From Aquibacillus rhizosphaerae (GTDB lineage Bacteria; Bacillota; Bacilli; Bacillales; Amphibacillaceae), in contig NZ_JASTZU010000041.1 of NCBI RefSeq assembly GCF_030282825.1, forward strand, positions 124,001 to 188,000: a stretch of DNA of 64,000 nucleotides, given 5' to 3'. The notes beneath the pieces were generated by a model. That model worked only from the letters and a program-made list of their open reading frames with translations. It had not been told where the DNA came from and ran no database searches. Shown piece after piece: positions 27,462-37,094 of this stretch. Both the position numbers and the translations under genes were made by a program. The first letter of the stretch is position 1; each line of letters begins with the position of its first letter.

Positions 27462-28169
27462 ATGAAAACGAATGTCTACGATGAAGGTCAAGCCACCGAT
27501 GTTCCTCAACATAATAATATAGGGAAACCTATACCTCAGAAAACCAAAGCACCGAAAAAAGCTGTATCGTCAAAGTGGATTATCGTGGCATTACTCGTGT
27601 TGAGCGTCGTTCCGATCGCGGCAGGGTCCTTCCGTCTTACTGAGCTGGCGGGCGGCGCGGAAATCACACCGGACAACGCACGCTTCTTTGCTTCACCCCT
27701 GCCGGTGGTCTTGCATATCTTGAGCGCTAGTGTATATGCCGTCCTGGGCGCGTTCCAGTTCGCAACTGGTTTCCGGCGGCGCAGGCCAGCTTGGCATCGC
27801 GCGGCCGGGCGGTTCCTGGTTCTATGCGGCCTATTGGCTGGGCTTTCAGGTCTGTGGTTGACCCTGTTCTATCCCCGCCCGGAAGGCACCGATCTCCTTT
27901 ATGCATTACGGCTTCTGTTTGGAACCGGTATGGTTGTGTCCATCCTTCTCGGCTTTGCCAAGATCCTGCGAGGGGACGTAATTCGGCACCGTGCATGGAT
28001 GATTAGAGGCTATGCAATTGGGCTTGGTGCTGGTACCCAAGTTCTGACCCTTTTGGGTGGGACATTAATCATTGGCCCACCGGGTGAGCTCAGCGAAGCG
28101 CTATTGATGGGTGCAGGCTGGGTGATCAACCTCGCTGTGGCCGAATGGGCTATCCGCAAACGGTCATAA
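27462..28169 (+). CDS. DUF2306 membrane protein with low-GC head and high-GC body
   Basis: 235 aa. Residues 1-40 are soluble, polar and AT-rich in DNA. From about 27590 on, the DNA is markedly GC-rich (GGCGGCGCGG, GGCCGGGCGG) with codon use unlike every neighbour. Six hydrophobic segments follow (about 42-58, 84-103, 115-135, 147-166, 182-202, 214-230). HRAAGR and RHRAWMIRGYAI are the DUF2306 (YozB-like) landmarks. Function unknown. The start has AAGGAGCTGAATT. The composition change inside one frame suggests acquisition from a high-GC donor and fusion to a native start. Confidence 0.85.
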   Translation: MKTNVYDEGQATDVPQHNNIGKPIPQKTKAPKKAVSSKWIIVALLVLSVVPIAAGSFRLTELAGGAEITPDNARFFASPLPVVLHILSASVYAVLGAFQFATGFRRRRPAWHRAAGRFLVLCGLLAGLSGLWLTLFYPRPEGTDLLYALRLLFGTGMVVSILLGFAKILRGDVIRHRAWMIRGYAIGLGAGTQVLTLLGGTLIIGPPGELSEALLMGAGWVINLAVAEWAIRKRS

Positions 28170-28250
28170 TAGTGTATCTGTATTTTACTGGTCTATTTAT
28201 TCGTAATATTGATATTAAATTAATAAATAAACAAATCTGAGGTGGGTATA

Positions 28251-29231
28251 ATGAAAGCTATTGTGTACTCAAGGTACGGTCCTCCTGATGTTCTTGAACT
28301 GAAACAGGTAGAAAAGCCTATTCCTAAGGATAATGAAATACTGGTAAAAGTAAAAGCGACAACTGTAACAGTAGCAGATATTCGTGCACGGAGTTTTACA
28401 GTTCCTCTTTCTGTTTGGCTGCTTGCCCGAATAGCATTGGGTTTTAGACAACCCCAAAAAAATATATTGGGAATGGAATTAGCTGGAGAAGTAGAGTCAG
28501 TAGGAAAAGATGTCAAGCGATTTAAGGAAGGTGACCAAGTATTTGCAGCTTCCTTAGTGGGTTTTGGTGCTTATGCTGAGTATAAGTGCCTACCTGAAGA
28601 CGGCCCAGTATCTATTAAACCCAACAATCTATCTTTTAAGGAAGCCGCAACTATACCGATAGGGGCAAGAACAGCATTGTGTCATCTTAGAAAAGCAAAC
28701 ATTAAAAAGGGTCAAAAGGTTCTTGTCTATGGCGCTTCTGGAAGTGTAGGGAGCTATGCAGTACAAATTGCCAAGTGTTTTGGAGCAATAGTTACAGGGG
28801 TATGTAGCACAAAGAATTTAGAATTGGTAAAATCTCTAGGAGCCGATAAGGTAGTTGATTACACTAGTGAAGATTTTTCAAGTAAAGGGGAGAATTATGA
28901 TGTTATCTTTGAAGCGGTAGACAAGAGTTCCTTTTCAGCTTGTATGAAATCGCTAAAGAAGGATGGAACCTATATAAATGTTTCTGTACAGGTACCAGGT
29001 GTAAGAATCCTATGGACTAAAATGACAAGCAGCAGGAAAATAATTTTGGGTCGAAATTCACCTGAAAATTCTAAAGCACTAAACTTCCTCAAAGAACTTG
29101 TTGAGGCGGGAAAGTTAAAAGTGGTCATTGATAGGTACTATGAGCTTGAAGAAATAGTAGAAGCACATAGGTATGTCGAGAAAGGACACAAGAGAGGAAA
29201 TGTCGTTATTAATGTGGAACATAAACACTAA
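28251..29231 (+). CDS. MDR-family NAD(P)-dependent oxidoreductase
   Basis: A zinc-free quinone-oxidoreductase/alcohol dehydrogenase-like protein of about 326 aa. The N-terminal GroES-like domain ([20 protein letters not shown]) is followed by a Rossmann domain with [17 protein letters not shown]. No structural zinc cysteines are seen. The substrate is not predictable. The ATG at 28251 follows GAGGTGG; an upstream GTG is less likely. Composition is normal again, unlike the preceding gene. Confidence 0.88.
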   Translation: MKAIVYSRYGPPDVLELKQVEKPIPKDNEILVKVKATTVTVADIRARSFTVPLSVWLLARIALGFRQPQKNILGMELAGEVESVGKDVKRFKEGDQVFAASLVGFGAYAEYKCLPEDGPVSIKPNNLSFKEAATIPIGARTALCHLRKANIKKGQKVLVYGASGSVGSYAVQIAKCFGAIVTGVCSTKNLELVKSLGADKVVDYTSEDFSSKGENYDVIFEAVDKSSFSACMKSLKKDGTYINVSVQVPGVRILWTKMTSSRKIILGRNSPENSKALNFLKELVEAGKLKVVIDRYYELEEIVEAHRYVEKGHKRGNVVINVEHKH

Positions 29232-29327
29232 TCTAAGGTGTATTAAAAACATACCTCTTGAAGAATATCTAGATGGTGTTAATTGGTGTACCCGTCTATT
29301 AAAAAGTAAGATTTGTAAAGCTGCAAG

Positions 29328-29354
29328 AAGACGACTAATATAGTCGTCTTTTTC
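29328..29354 (+). terminator. intrinsic terminator before mntR
   Basis: A perfect palindromic stem AAGACGACTA/TAGTCGTCTT followed by a T-run. Confidence 0.85.
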
Positions 29355-29445
29355 CTATATGGACAAGGAATTAGCTTGTCTCATAAAGTATTTTGGTGTA
29401 TCCTTTTTATGATAAGAAAAAAGCGGAATGAAATGGAGGCGCAAT

Positions 29446-29865
29446 ATGCCAACACCCAGTATGGAAGATTATATTGAACAAATATACATGTTAATCGAAG
29501 CAAAAGGATATGCAAGAGTATCTGATATAGCAGAAGCACTTCAAGTACATCCTTCCTCCGTAACGAAGATGGTTCAAAAACTTGATAAAGATGAATATTT
29601 AAATTACGAAAAATATAGAGGATTAATCTTAACTCCTCAAGGTAAAAAAATTGGAAAACGTTTAGTATATCGCCATGAATTATTGGAGCAGTTTCTAGAA
29701 CTAATTGGTGTAGATAAAGAAAATATTTATGAGGACGTAGAAGGAATTGAACATCATCTAAGTTGGAATTCAATTGATCGAATTGGTGATTTAGTCCTAT
29801 ATTTAGAGAACAACCCGAATCGGGTAGAGGAACTAAAAGAAATACATAAAAAAAACGAACAATAA
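29446..29865 (+). CDS. mntR: manganese transport regulator MntR
   Basis: A DtxR-family Mn(II)-responsive repressor of 139 aa. The winged helix [20 protein letters not shown] is nearly identical to B. subtilis MntR. Metal ligands are visible: Asp near residue 8 (MEDYIEQ), Glu/His in [10 protein letters not shown] and the GIEHHLSW motif. The start at 29446 follows GGAGGCGCAAT; an upstream in-frame ATG is rejected. It should control Mn uptake genes elsewhere. Confidence 0.96.
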   Translation: MPTPSMEDYIEQIYMLIEAKGYARVSDIAEALQVHPSSVTKMVQKLDKDEYLNYEKYRGLILTPQGKKIGKRLVYRHELLEQFLELIGVDKENIYEDVEGIEHHLSWNSIDRIGDLVLYLENNPNRVEELKEIHKKNEQ

Positions 29866-29892
29866 AAGTCTCGCCAATGCGAGGCTTTTTTT
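29865..29892 (+). terminator. intrinsic terminator after mntR
   Basis: Stem AAGTCTCGC/GCGAGGCTT with a T-run. Confidence 0.88.
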
Positions 29893-30130
29893 GTAGGAAT
29901 AAATTTAGTGGGAATTTGTCGCGCGATTATTTGGTATCAAACAGGTTTTCAGAGAAGATATTCCAACACATGGATAATAAAAGTTTATTAGTTATAATTT
30001 TGTACCCCCTTTACTTGTTCATTGATTAAACTAGTTTAATCACAAGAGAAGTATAGAATTTTCCATTTCTTATGACATAATAAATATAGTTAAAGTAACC
30101 ATAGATATAACTCATTTTAGGGGGAATATA

Positions 30131-30802
30131 ATGATTTTCTTTGATATTGACGGAACTTTACTTGACCATACACTTGCAGAAAGACAAGGAGCACTTGATT
30201 TCTATCATAGATTTGCAGATGAGTTCATTTATTCAGAGAGTCAATTTGTGAAAAAGTGGAATGACCTATCTACTAAGCATTTTCAATTGTTTTTAGATAA
30301 CAAATTAACTTTTCAACAACAGCGCCAAATGAGAATGAAGCAATTATTTAAACATAAACAGTTAACCGATTCCGATGCAGATGCAATGTTTGCTGTATAT
30401 GTATCCTTGTATAAAAATAATTGGGTGATTTATAAAGATGTTATTTCTTGTCTGGAAAGTTTTAAAAAACAAGGTGTATCTTTAGGGATAATTAGCAACG
30501 GTGATTTCTCTCAGCAAAAAGAAAAGTTAGATAACATAGGTGTATTAGATTACTTTTCTGTAATAATAACTTCCAGTCAAGTAGGAGAAGCAAAGCCTAG
30601 TCTGAACATTTTTACAGAAGCAGCATCACAAGCTAATTTTAGGGTTGAAGACTGTTACTATATTGGGGATAACCTAAATGTAGATGCAATCGCAGCTTGT
30701 CACGCGGGTATGCAAGGTATTTGGATCAATAGGCTAAATGGGAATAAATCAAGCCAAATAAAAACAATAAGTAGCCTTATTGAACTAGATGAGATTATAT
30801 AA
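30131..30802 (+). CDS. HAD-superfamily hydrolase (YjjG/PynA-like)
   Basis: A 223-aa HAD phosphatase. Motif I is FFDIDGTLLD at the N-terminus, with a helical cap, motif II ISNG, motif III Lys in GEAKPSLNIF and motif IV YIGDNLNVDA. It is probably a nucleotidase or other small-phosphomonoester phosphatase; the substrate cannot be read from sequence. AGGGGGAATATA precedes the ATG. Monocistronic in appearance. Confidence 0.88.
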   Translation: MIFFDIDGTLLDHTLAERQGALDFYHRFADEFIYSESQFVKKWNDLSTKHFQLFLDNKLTFQQQRQMRMKQLFKHKQLTDSDADAMFAVYVSLYKNNWVIYKDVISCLESFKKQGVSLGIISNGDFSQQKEKLDNIGVLDYFSVIITSSQVGEAKPSLNIFTEAASQANFRVEDCYYIGDNLNVDAIAACHAGMQGIWINRLNGNKSSQIKTISSLIELDEII

Positions 30803-30974
30803 AAATAAAAAAAGTAGTTGTAACATAGATAATAAGGCGATATTATTGTTATTTCATAAACAACTATGTTTAAAACACCGATGGATAATTAAGAGAGCCA
30901 TCCTGAAATAATTTCGTTCTAAATTGACTGTCATCTTCTTATAAATAGTAGAAAAGTAATAATTGAGGTGACCC

Positions 30975-31862
30975 ATGAAGATTGATGGTGTTTTCTCTGG
31001 TGGCGGAGTTAAAGCCTTTGCGTTTATTGGAGCTTTAGAAAAATTAGAGGACGAGGGCTATACATTTTCTCGGTTAGCTGGAACATCTGCTGGTGCGATT
31101 GTAGCTGGTTTAGTTGCTGCCGGGTATAAGGCGACAGAAATAGAAGATTTACTCACTGAGTTAGATTTGAAATCGTTTTTAGATACAACCGATATTGGGA
31201 AGTATTTGCCTTTTCTAAAGTGGTTTAAATTATATTTTACGATGGGATTGTATAAGGGGAATGCTTTTGAAAATTGGTTATATAAAGTACTAGCTCAAAA
31301 AGGGGTTTATACATTTCATGATCTACCCAGAGGTTCACTTAAGGTTATTGTTTCCGATTTAACATTAGGAAGAATGGTCGTTTTACCAGATGATTTAAAA
31401 AGTCTTTATGGGATTAATCCAAATAGTTTTCTTATTTCAAAATCGATTCGCATGAGTGCAGGAATTCCTTACTTTTTTAAGCCGGAAAAAATAACAGGTT
31501 TAAGTTATGGTAAAAGTGTTATCGTAGATGGTGCTTTATTAAGTAACTTACCGATGTGGGTTTTTGATAAAGATCGATCAACTAAAAAAAGACCGATAAT
31601 CGGAATGAAATTAAGTGAGACAATTGGAAGAATACCTTCAAAAAAAATAGATAATGCCATTGATATGTTACAAGCTTTGATTACAACCATGATGAAAGCA
31701 CACGATACAAGATATGTGTCTAAAAAGCATATAAATGATGTTTTGTTTTTACCAGTAAAGGATGTTGATACTACAAATTTTGAATTAACTCAACAAGCAA
31801 AAGCGGATTTAATTAAATTAGGACGAAAGCACACTGCTACATTTTTAAAAAAGTGGCCTTGA
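30975..31862 (+). CDS. yqhO: patatin-like phospholipase family protein
   Basis: 295 aa. The oxyanion hole GGGVKAFAFIGAL, the nucleophile elbow GTSAGA (Ser about residue 38) and the catalytic Asp in VDGALLSN define a patatin Ser/Asp lipase fold. B. subtilis YqhO occupies the same neighbourhood. Substrate unknown. GAGGTGACCC lies before the ATG. Confidence 0.92.
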   Translation: MKIDGVFSGGGVKAFAFIGALEKLEDEGYTFSRLAGTSAGAIVAGLVAAGYKATEIEDLLTELDLKSFLDTTDIGKYLPFLKWFKLYFTMGLYKGNAFENWLYKVLAQKGVYTFHDLPRGSLKVIVSDLTLGRMVVLPDDLKSLYGINPNSFLISKSIRMSAGIPYFFKPEKITGLSYGKSVIVDGALLSNLPMWVFDKDRSTKKRPIIGMKLSETIGRIPSKKIDNAIDMLQALITTMMKAHDTRYVSKKHINDVLFLPVKDVDTTNFELTQQAKADLIKLGRKHTATFLKKWP

Positions 31863-32125
31863 AAATTATGAGTCCTTAACTAGTGTTTTATAGTTTTATT
31901 TCGTAGTCGAATGGAAATCGGGTGTAACTTCATTATTATTGCAGGATTTCCAACGCTGCGAAAAAACTCGCTTCCCGCGGGATACTTCAGTCTCCTCGTA
32001 AGCAAAAAGCACCCAATGCGAAATATTCTTTCCGAACGCATCATGACACTTAACCTTCATTAATATTTTCATGACTAGACACTTTATAGGTGTTTAATCA
32101 CAAACAGTCTATTATAAATTTATTA
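31863..32125. repeat. intergenic stretch with a decayed MITE-like fragment
   Basis: Around 31955-32005 the pattern CGCTGCGAAAAAACTCGCTTC, CCGCGGGATAC and CAGTCTCCTCG resembles one half of the same dispersed Bacillaceae repeat as at 9711. No second half and no gene are seen. Confidence 0.45.
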
Positions 32126-32126
32126 A

Positions 32127-32176
32127 AAAAAAGAAAAAATCGAGATCTTAAAAAGATGCTCGATTTTTTCTTTTTT
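32127..32176 (-). terminator. terminator of yqhP
   Basis: Stem 32131-32144 with 32159-32172 (AAGAAAAAATCGAG/CTCGATTTTTTCTT), overlapping the last codons of the minus-strand gene. Confidence 0.75.
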
Positions 32177-32531
32177 GTTTGTTTCCTTCGATTACCCGGA
32201 GATGTGTAGCACGTGCATTAGATTGCTTTCGTTTATTTAGTAGTGGTTTTTGTTTTTTTACAGCTTGTGTGTGTGTCTTATTTCCTGTTCTGTCACTTTT
32301 ATATTTCATTTTTGACTGTTTAACTGCTTTTTTATATTTTTTAAGGTCATTTGAACTGCGTTTTCTTAGGAAAAAATAGTAGACGGCACCATAAATGAGA
32401 GCACCTACTGCAACCATTATAAATAAATTCATAAGCAGTGAAGTCGTATTTGTTAATAGGTTAAACGCGAAACCAAATATTGCAAGGCCGATAAGCACAT
32501 ATATCAAAAGGGAAAGCTTATGGCGTATCAT
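32148..32531 (-). CDS. yqhP: SA1362/YqhP family membrane protein
   Basis: 127 aa. Two N-terminal membrane spans (about 8-24 and 31-54) are followed by a strongly basic tail rich in Lys, Arg and Gln. The layout fits the YqhP/SA1362 family, which lies between yqhO and yqhR in B. subtilis. Function unknown. GGAGGATTTGTTAA precedes the ATG on the minus strand. Confidence 0.8.
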   Translation of the reverse strand: MIRHKLSLLIYVLIGLAIFGFAFNLLTNTTSLLMNLFIMVAVGALIYGAVYYFFLRKRSSNDLKKYKKAVKQSKMKYKSDRTGNKTHTQAVKKQKPLLNKRKQSNARATHLRVIEGNKQKRKNRASF

Positions 32532-33056
32532 TTAACAAATCCTCCTTTCGTTGTAAGTCGCCTACAAAAAACTATCTTACTACCATGTATACCACTTAAT
32601 GCATTTATTTCTACATGATTTATTAAAAAAATGTAAAAATAAATCATGTTATCTAGAAAACCAAACTTCATAACTTAATTTTTAATTGTTAAGTTTGGAA
32701 AGTAGCAACATTGAAAAGATAATTTGTTTTACCTAGTAATAGGCGAATTGTTTAATAGATGTTACCGTTATCGTAAGAGTTTTAAAAATCCTGTACAATG
32801 AGAATTTTTTTAATCCTAACTATTAAAGATTCTTTCCTTTCTAAGGAAAAATATTCAATACTTTTCTTTTTTTTATATATCATTTTTAAGTGTGAGTTTA
32901 TAATTTTATTTTACTAGAAAGCCAACAGATTCACTAGCAGATTATTTTTTATATGTGTAGAATTTTCTAATTGTTAAATTACAAGGTGAGCCTCCATTAA
33001 GAAATGGATGAAAGTTTTACAAATTGGTCATTCTAAAGGGTGGAGGTGTTCTATAA
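32532..33056. other. 525-bp AT-rich intergenic region
   Basis: Lies between divergent yqhP and yqhR. It is full of A and T runs. No open frame, repeat copy, tRNA or RNA motif was recognised. Confidence 0.5.
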
Positions 33057-33551
33057 ATGGACAATCAAGAGCTAGAACAAAATAAACATGAAAAACCGAT
33101 ACCGCTTCTACCAAAGGCGTTATTAACTGGATTTATTGGAGGTGTTTTGTGGAGTGTAGTTGGTGCAATTGCAGCTTATTTTAATTTTACATCAGTTTCA
33201 CCAGCATCTTTCATATTACGTTCTTGGTTACATACCAACTGGTCTGATGGCTGGCTAGGACAACTTATATCCATTACTGTAATTGGTTTATTATCTGTTT
33301 TAACAGCTATTTTATATTATGGTCTGTTAAGAAAGACAAAAGGAATTTGGCCAAGTGCTACTTTTGGTGTGGCCCTTTGGTTTATAGTTTTCTATTTATT
33401 ACAACCGATTTTTCCTAATGTTTCACACATGACCGACTTAGATATAAATACGATTGTGACAACACTTTGTTTATTTTTATTATACGGGATATTTATTGGC
33501 TACTCGATTTCATATGAATATTTAGATACAGTAACAAAAGATAATGTGTAA
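33057..33551 (+). CDS. yqhR: YqhR family membrane protein
   Basis: 164 aa with four membrane spans (about 22-44, 70-90, 101-120, 132-150) and a polar N-terminal 20 residues. It matches YqhR, a conserved Bacillaceae membrane protein beside aroQ. Role unknown. GGGTGGAGGTG precedes the ATG. Confidence 0.85.
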   Translation: MDNQELEQNKHEKPIPLLPKALLTGFIGGVLWSVVGAIAAYFNFTSVSPASFILRSWLHTNWSDGWLGQLISITVIGLLSVLTAILYYGLLRKTKGIWPSATFGVALWFIVFYLLQPIFPNVSHMTDLDINTIVTTLCLFLLYGIFIGYSISYEYLDTVTKDNV

Positions 33552-33681
33552 TACAGCGCGTTAGTTCTTTGTTTATGGATAATTAATTTTAATAACAATC
33601 CTTGATCATACAAAATACACACAATTATGATAAACTAGAATTGCGATTCACTTTGAACTGGCTAGTGGGGTGATTTTAGTT

Positions 33682-34113
33682 ATGAAGAAAATATTGTTAT
33701 TAAATGGGCCGAATCTAAACCGTTTAGGTAAACGAGAACCGGATATCTATGGTATAAAGACATTAGAAGATATCGAGCAAGAACTTAGTCAGGTAGTTAA
33801 GACTCATCATGGTACGTTGCAAGCCTATCAATCGAATCATGAAGGGGAACTAATTGATTTTATTCATCAATCGGACGGGGAGTATGATGGAATTATTTTT
33901 AATCCTGGAGCATACACACATACAAGTATTGCTCTTAGAGATGCGATAAGTTCTATAGCTGTGCCTGTAATTGAAGTGCATATATCAAATGTGCATCAAC
34001 GGGAATCTTTTCGTCATACTTCGCTGCTAGCACCTGTGTGCCAGGGGCAAATAGTAGGATTAGGTATAAAGGGATATGAATTAGCAGCATTAGCATTTTT
34101 ACAAGAGGATTAA
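33682..34113 (+). CDS. aroQ: 3-dehydroquinate dehydratase, type II
   Basis: Dehydrates 3-dehydroquinate in the shikimate pathway. About 143 aa. LLLNGPNLNRLGKREPDIYG holds the catalytic Arg and Tyr, FNPGAYTHTS the Asn and His sites, and VHISNVHQRESFR the rest of the active site. The start at 33682 follows GGGGTG and gives the family N-terminus MKKILLLNGPN. B. subtilis yqhS equivalent. Confidence 0.95.
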   Translation: MKKILLLNGPNLNRLGKREPDIYGIKTLEDIEQELSQVVKTHHGTLQAYQSNHEGELIDFIHQSDGEYDGIIFNPGAYTHTSIALRDAISSIAVPVIEVHISNVHQRESFRHTSLLAPVCQGQIVGLGIKGYELAALAFLQED

Positions 34114-34133
34114 CAGAAAGGAATGAGTTTATT

Positions 34134-35195
34134 ATGGGGAAACTTAAACAACTCCGTGAATCAATCAAGGAAAAAAACTTGGATGGTTTACTAATCACTA
34201 GCCCGATAAATAGAAGGTATGTTACTGGATTTACTGGTACTGCCGGAGTAGTACTGGTTACAGAAACAGATGCACTACTAATTACTGATTTTAGATACAT
34301 AGAACAAGCGAATGATGAAGTTAACGAATTTAAGGTAGTTGAACATAAACAGACAGTGGGAGTAGAAATTTCCGAGCAAGTAAAACGTTTAGGAATACAC
34401 CAGCTAGGTTTTGAAAAAGACGATGTGTCTTTTGGTGTTTATGAACAATATAAAAGTGAAATAGCTGCTGAGCTAATTCCAACTAGTGGTACGGTGGAAA
34501 AGTTACGCTTGATTAAGACAGAAGATGAGATTAATATATTAAAGGAAGCAGCTAAAATTGCTGATGGAGCTTTTGATCATATCCTTACTTTTATTAAACC
34601 AGGTGTAAGGGAAATAGATGTATCTAATGAATTGGAATTTTTCATGAGGAAACAGGGTGCAACATCTTCTAGCTTTGATATTATTGTAGCGTCAGGATAT
34701 CGTTCGGCTCTGCCACATGGTGTTGCATCAGAGAAAAAAATCCAAGCTGGAGAGTTAGTAACGCTTGATTTTGGTGCGCTTTACAATGGATATTGTTCTG
34801 ATATTACTCGAACAGTGGCTGTTGGCGAAATTAGTGAAGAGCTAAATACCATTTATCATACTGTATTAGAAGCTCAACTCAAAGGTATGGAAGGAATTAA
34901 AGCAGGTGTAACAGCCAAACAAGCGGATGCATTTACACGTGACTATATTAAAGAAAAAGGTTATGGAGAGTATTTTGGACATTCCACAGGACATGGACTT
35001 GGATTAGAAGTACATGAAGGACCTGGTTTATCATTTCGTTCCAATCAAGTTTTGGAAGAAGGAATGGTAGTGACAGTAGAACCAGGAATATATGTGCCAG
35101 GTGTTGGTGGTTGCAGAATTGAAGATGATACTGTAGTAACGAAACAAGGCAATGAAAAGCTTAACTTTTCACCTAAAGATTTAATTATTTTGTAA
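34134..35195 (+). CDS. yqhT: Xaa-Pro dipeptidase/aminopeptidase (M24B)
   Basis: A 353-aa pita-bread metallopeptidase. Residues 1-125 form the creatinase-like N-terminal domain; the C-terminal catalytic domain has metal ligands in [33 protein letters not shown] and [10 protein letters not shown]...RIEDD. It cleaves X-Pro peptides in the cytosol. It lies between aroQ and efp, as in B. subtilis. Confidence 0.94.
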   Translation: MGKLKQLRESIKEKNLDGLLITSPINRRYVTGFTGTAGVVLVTETDALLITDFRYIEQANDEVNEFKVVEHKQTVGVEISEQVKRLGIHQLGFEKDDVSFGVYEQYKSEIAAELIPTSGTVEKLRLIKTEDEINILKEAAKIADGAFDHILTFIKPGVREIDVSNELEFFMRKQGATSSSFDIIVASGYRSALPHGVASEKKIQAGELVTLDFGALYNGYCSDITRTVAVGEISEELNTIYHTVLEAQLKGMEGIKAGVTAKQADAFTRDYIKEKGYGEYFGHSTGHGLGLEVHEGPGLSFRSNQVLEEGMVVTVEPGIYVPGVGGCRIEDDTVVTKQGNEKLNFSPKDLIIL

Positions 35196-35218
35196 GCAAA
35201 GCAATAGGAGGAGTAGTA

Positions 35219-35776
35219 ATGATTTCTGTTAATGATTTTAAAACTGGTTTAACAATTGAAGTAGATAATGGTATATGGCAAGTGCTTGATTTCCAACATG
35301 TAAAGCCAGGAAAAGGCGCTGCTTTTGTTCGTTCAAAGCTTCGTAACCTTAGAAATGGTAATATTCAAGAAAAAACATTTCGTGGTGGAGAAAAAGTAAG
35401 TAAAGCTCATATTGAGAATAGAAAAATGCAATATTTGTATGCTTCCGGTGCAGTACATACATTTATGGATACTACTACGTATGAACAGTTAGAACTACAG
35501 GCTTCTCAAATTGAATATGAACTTAAATTTTTGAAAGAAAATATGGAAGTCCACATTATGACATATGAGGGAGAAACGTTAGGTGTAGAACTTCCGAATA
35601 ATGTTGAATTAACCGTTACAGAAACAGAACCTGGAATTAAAGGTGATACAGCAAGTGGTGGTACAAAACCAGCTACTGTTGAAACTGGACTTGTGGTACA
35701 GGTGCCATTTTTTGTTAATCAAGGAGATGTTTTAGTAATTAATACAAGCGATGGAAAGTATGTTTCTCGCGGATAA
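35219..35776 (+). CDS. efp: translation elongation factor P
   Basis: 185 aa with three beta-barrel domains. The loop [10 protein letters not shown] carries the Lys that receives the modification (5-aminopentanol in B. subtilis), and the C-terminus has [16 protein letters not shown]. It rescues ribosomes stalled at polyproline. GGAGGAGTAGT precedes the ATG. Confidence 0.97.
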   Translation: MISVNDFKTGLTIEVDNGIWQVLDFQHVKPGKGAAFVRSKLRNLRNGNIQEKTFRGGEKVSKAHIENRKMQYLYASGAVHTFMDTTTYEQLELQASQIEYELKFLKENMEVHIMTYEGETLGVELPNNVELTVTETEPGIKGDTASGGTKPATVETGLVVQVPFFVNQGDVLVINTSDGKYVSRG

Positions 35777-35806
35777 TATTTGGAATAAAAATTCACATTA
35801 ATTGAG

Positions 35807-35918
35807 TCAATTTCATAATTACCTTATTCAGTAATCTGCGACAATATATAGTTTGGAAATGGTTTTATCCAACTCTATATTGTTGTAGATGACGACAAAA
35901 TTGGTATTATGAAATTGA
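35807..35918. repeat. covarying hairpin repeat, copy B (112 bp, inverted)
   Basis: The reverse complement aligns end to end with copies A and C: the same TCAATTTCATAATACC and GGTAATTATGAAATTGA ends and the same ATAAAACCATTTCCA loop. Its inner stem (CTACAACAATATAGAG against ATATATTGTCGCAG) differs from both and is interrupted; on the plus-strand RNA the differences read as G.U pairs. Located between efp and its terminator. Confidence 0.92.
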
Positions 35919-35924
35919 TATCAT

Positions 35925-35968
35925 AAAAAAGATTCACTGCCAGTATATTGGCAGTGAATCTTTTTTTA
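35925..35968. terminator. intrinsic terminator after efp
   Basis: A perfect 18-bp stem (35925-35942 with 35949-35966) with flanking A and T runs. It works in both directions and lies directly after repeat copy B. Confidence 0.93.
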
Positions 35969-36040
35969 TACTTTCTATCAACTCGGTATAAAAAGCTTAT
36001 AAACATTCTAGTAACAATCTATTAATTTCATTTTCTATAG

Positions 36041-36068
36041 TCATATATAGGACAGGGTAGCATACATA
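36041..36068 (+). promoter_or_regulatory. putative sigma-E promoter of spoIIIA
   Basis: TCATATA and CATACATA, separated by about 13 bases, fit the sigma-E -35/-10 pattern (ATA ... CATACA). The position ~50 bp before spoIIIAA matches the known mother-cell control of this operon. Confidence 0.6.
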
Positions 36069-36116
36069 TACAATAAAGAAACCTTGATTGGTAAATAGGA
36101 AGAAGTGAAATGAATT

Positions 36117-37094
36117 ATGGACGAGATAATACGTTTGTTTCCTCCCAAATTGAAAAGCAGAATAGTAAGCGACATAGGTTCCGATTGGTCATCTCTTCAA
36201 GAAATACGGATTAGAGTTGGACGAACTATCGAGTTAATTTTTGATAATCATACAAAATGGGTTAACAATTTGTTGCCTTCCATGGAGGATGGGGTATTTC
36301 TAATTAATCAACTTAGTCAATTTTCGTTATATCGTATTGAAGATGAATTGCGCGAAGGGTTTATTACAATTGAGGGTGGGCATCGAGTTGGGCTTACAGG
36401 AAAAGTCAATACATCGCATGGTGCAGTAAAAGCAATTAAACATATTTCTTCGTTTAATATACGAATAGCGAAAGAAAAAATAGGAGTTGCATCTAATTAT
36501 ATTTCTTATTTATATGAAAAACACTTATTAAATACACTAATAATTGGACCACCTCAAACTGGAAAAACGACTTTATTAAGAGATTTTGCGCGACTAATAT
36601 CGAATGGTTGGAAAAATAACTCACCACTTAAGGTTGGTATTGTTGATGAACGTTCAGAAATTGGTGGAAGTATCAAAGGGATTCCACAACATGATTTGGG
36701 AAAAAGAACTGACATTATGGATGCTTGTCCAAAAGCAGAGGGACTCATGATGATGATTCGATCTATGTCACCTGATGTGATAATTGTCGATGAAATCGGT
36801 AGTGAAAAAGATGTTTTAGCTTTACTGGAGGCGATGCATGCCGGTGTAAGAATCATCTGTTCCGTTCATGGAGATTCTTTATCTGACATAAAAAAAAGGC
36901 CATCGTTACAACTCTTACTTAAACAACAGGCATTTGATCGATTTATATGTTTAGAAAGAACAAATACACCAGGCAAGGTAAGTACGATTTTGATGAATGA
37001 TGGGAAAAATATTCTAAGGAAACCGAGGTGCACACAAGATGAAATGGATCGGGGCACTTCTCCTGTTATGCAGCACTACTTGGGTAGGATTTGA
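36117..37094 (+). CDS. spoIIIAA: SpoIIIAA, AAA-type ATPase of the engulfment channel
   Basis: 325 aa. Walker A GPPQTGKTTLLRDFAR is near residue 142 and Walker B VIIVDEIGSEKD follows. It resembles secretion ATPases and powers or regulates the SpoIIIA-SpoIIQ feeding-tube channel between mother cell and forespore. The ribosome site is modest (GAAGAAGTG). The 3' end overlaps spoIIIAB by 56 bp. Confidence 0.96.
   Translation: MDEIIRLFPPKLKSRIVSDIGSDWSSLQEIRIRVGRTIELIFDNHTKWVNNLLPSMEDGVFLINQLSQFSLYRIEDELREGFITIEGGHRVGLTGKVNTSHGAVKAIKHISSFNIRIAKEKIGVASNYISYLYEKHLLNTLIIGPPQTGKTTLLRDFARLISNGWKNNSPLKVGIVDERSEIGGSIKGIPQHDLGKRTDIMDACPKAEGLMMMIRSMSPDVIIVDEIGSEKDVLALLEAMHAGVRIICSVHGDSLSDIKKRPSLQLLLKQQAFDRFICLERTNTPGKVSTILMNDGKNILRKPRCTQDEMDRGTSPVMQHYLGRI

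Noticed and set aside
27727-28006. Overlapping frames on both strands (89 and 71 codons)
   Set aside because: They are shadows produced by the high GC content of the DUF2306 gene.
29381-29773. 130-codon minus-strand frame
   Set aside because: Antisense shadow of mntR; the plus strand is a near-identical MntR.
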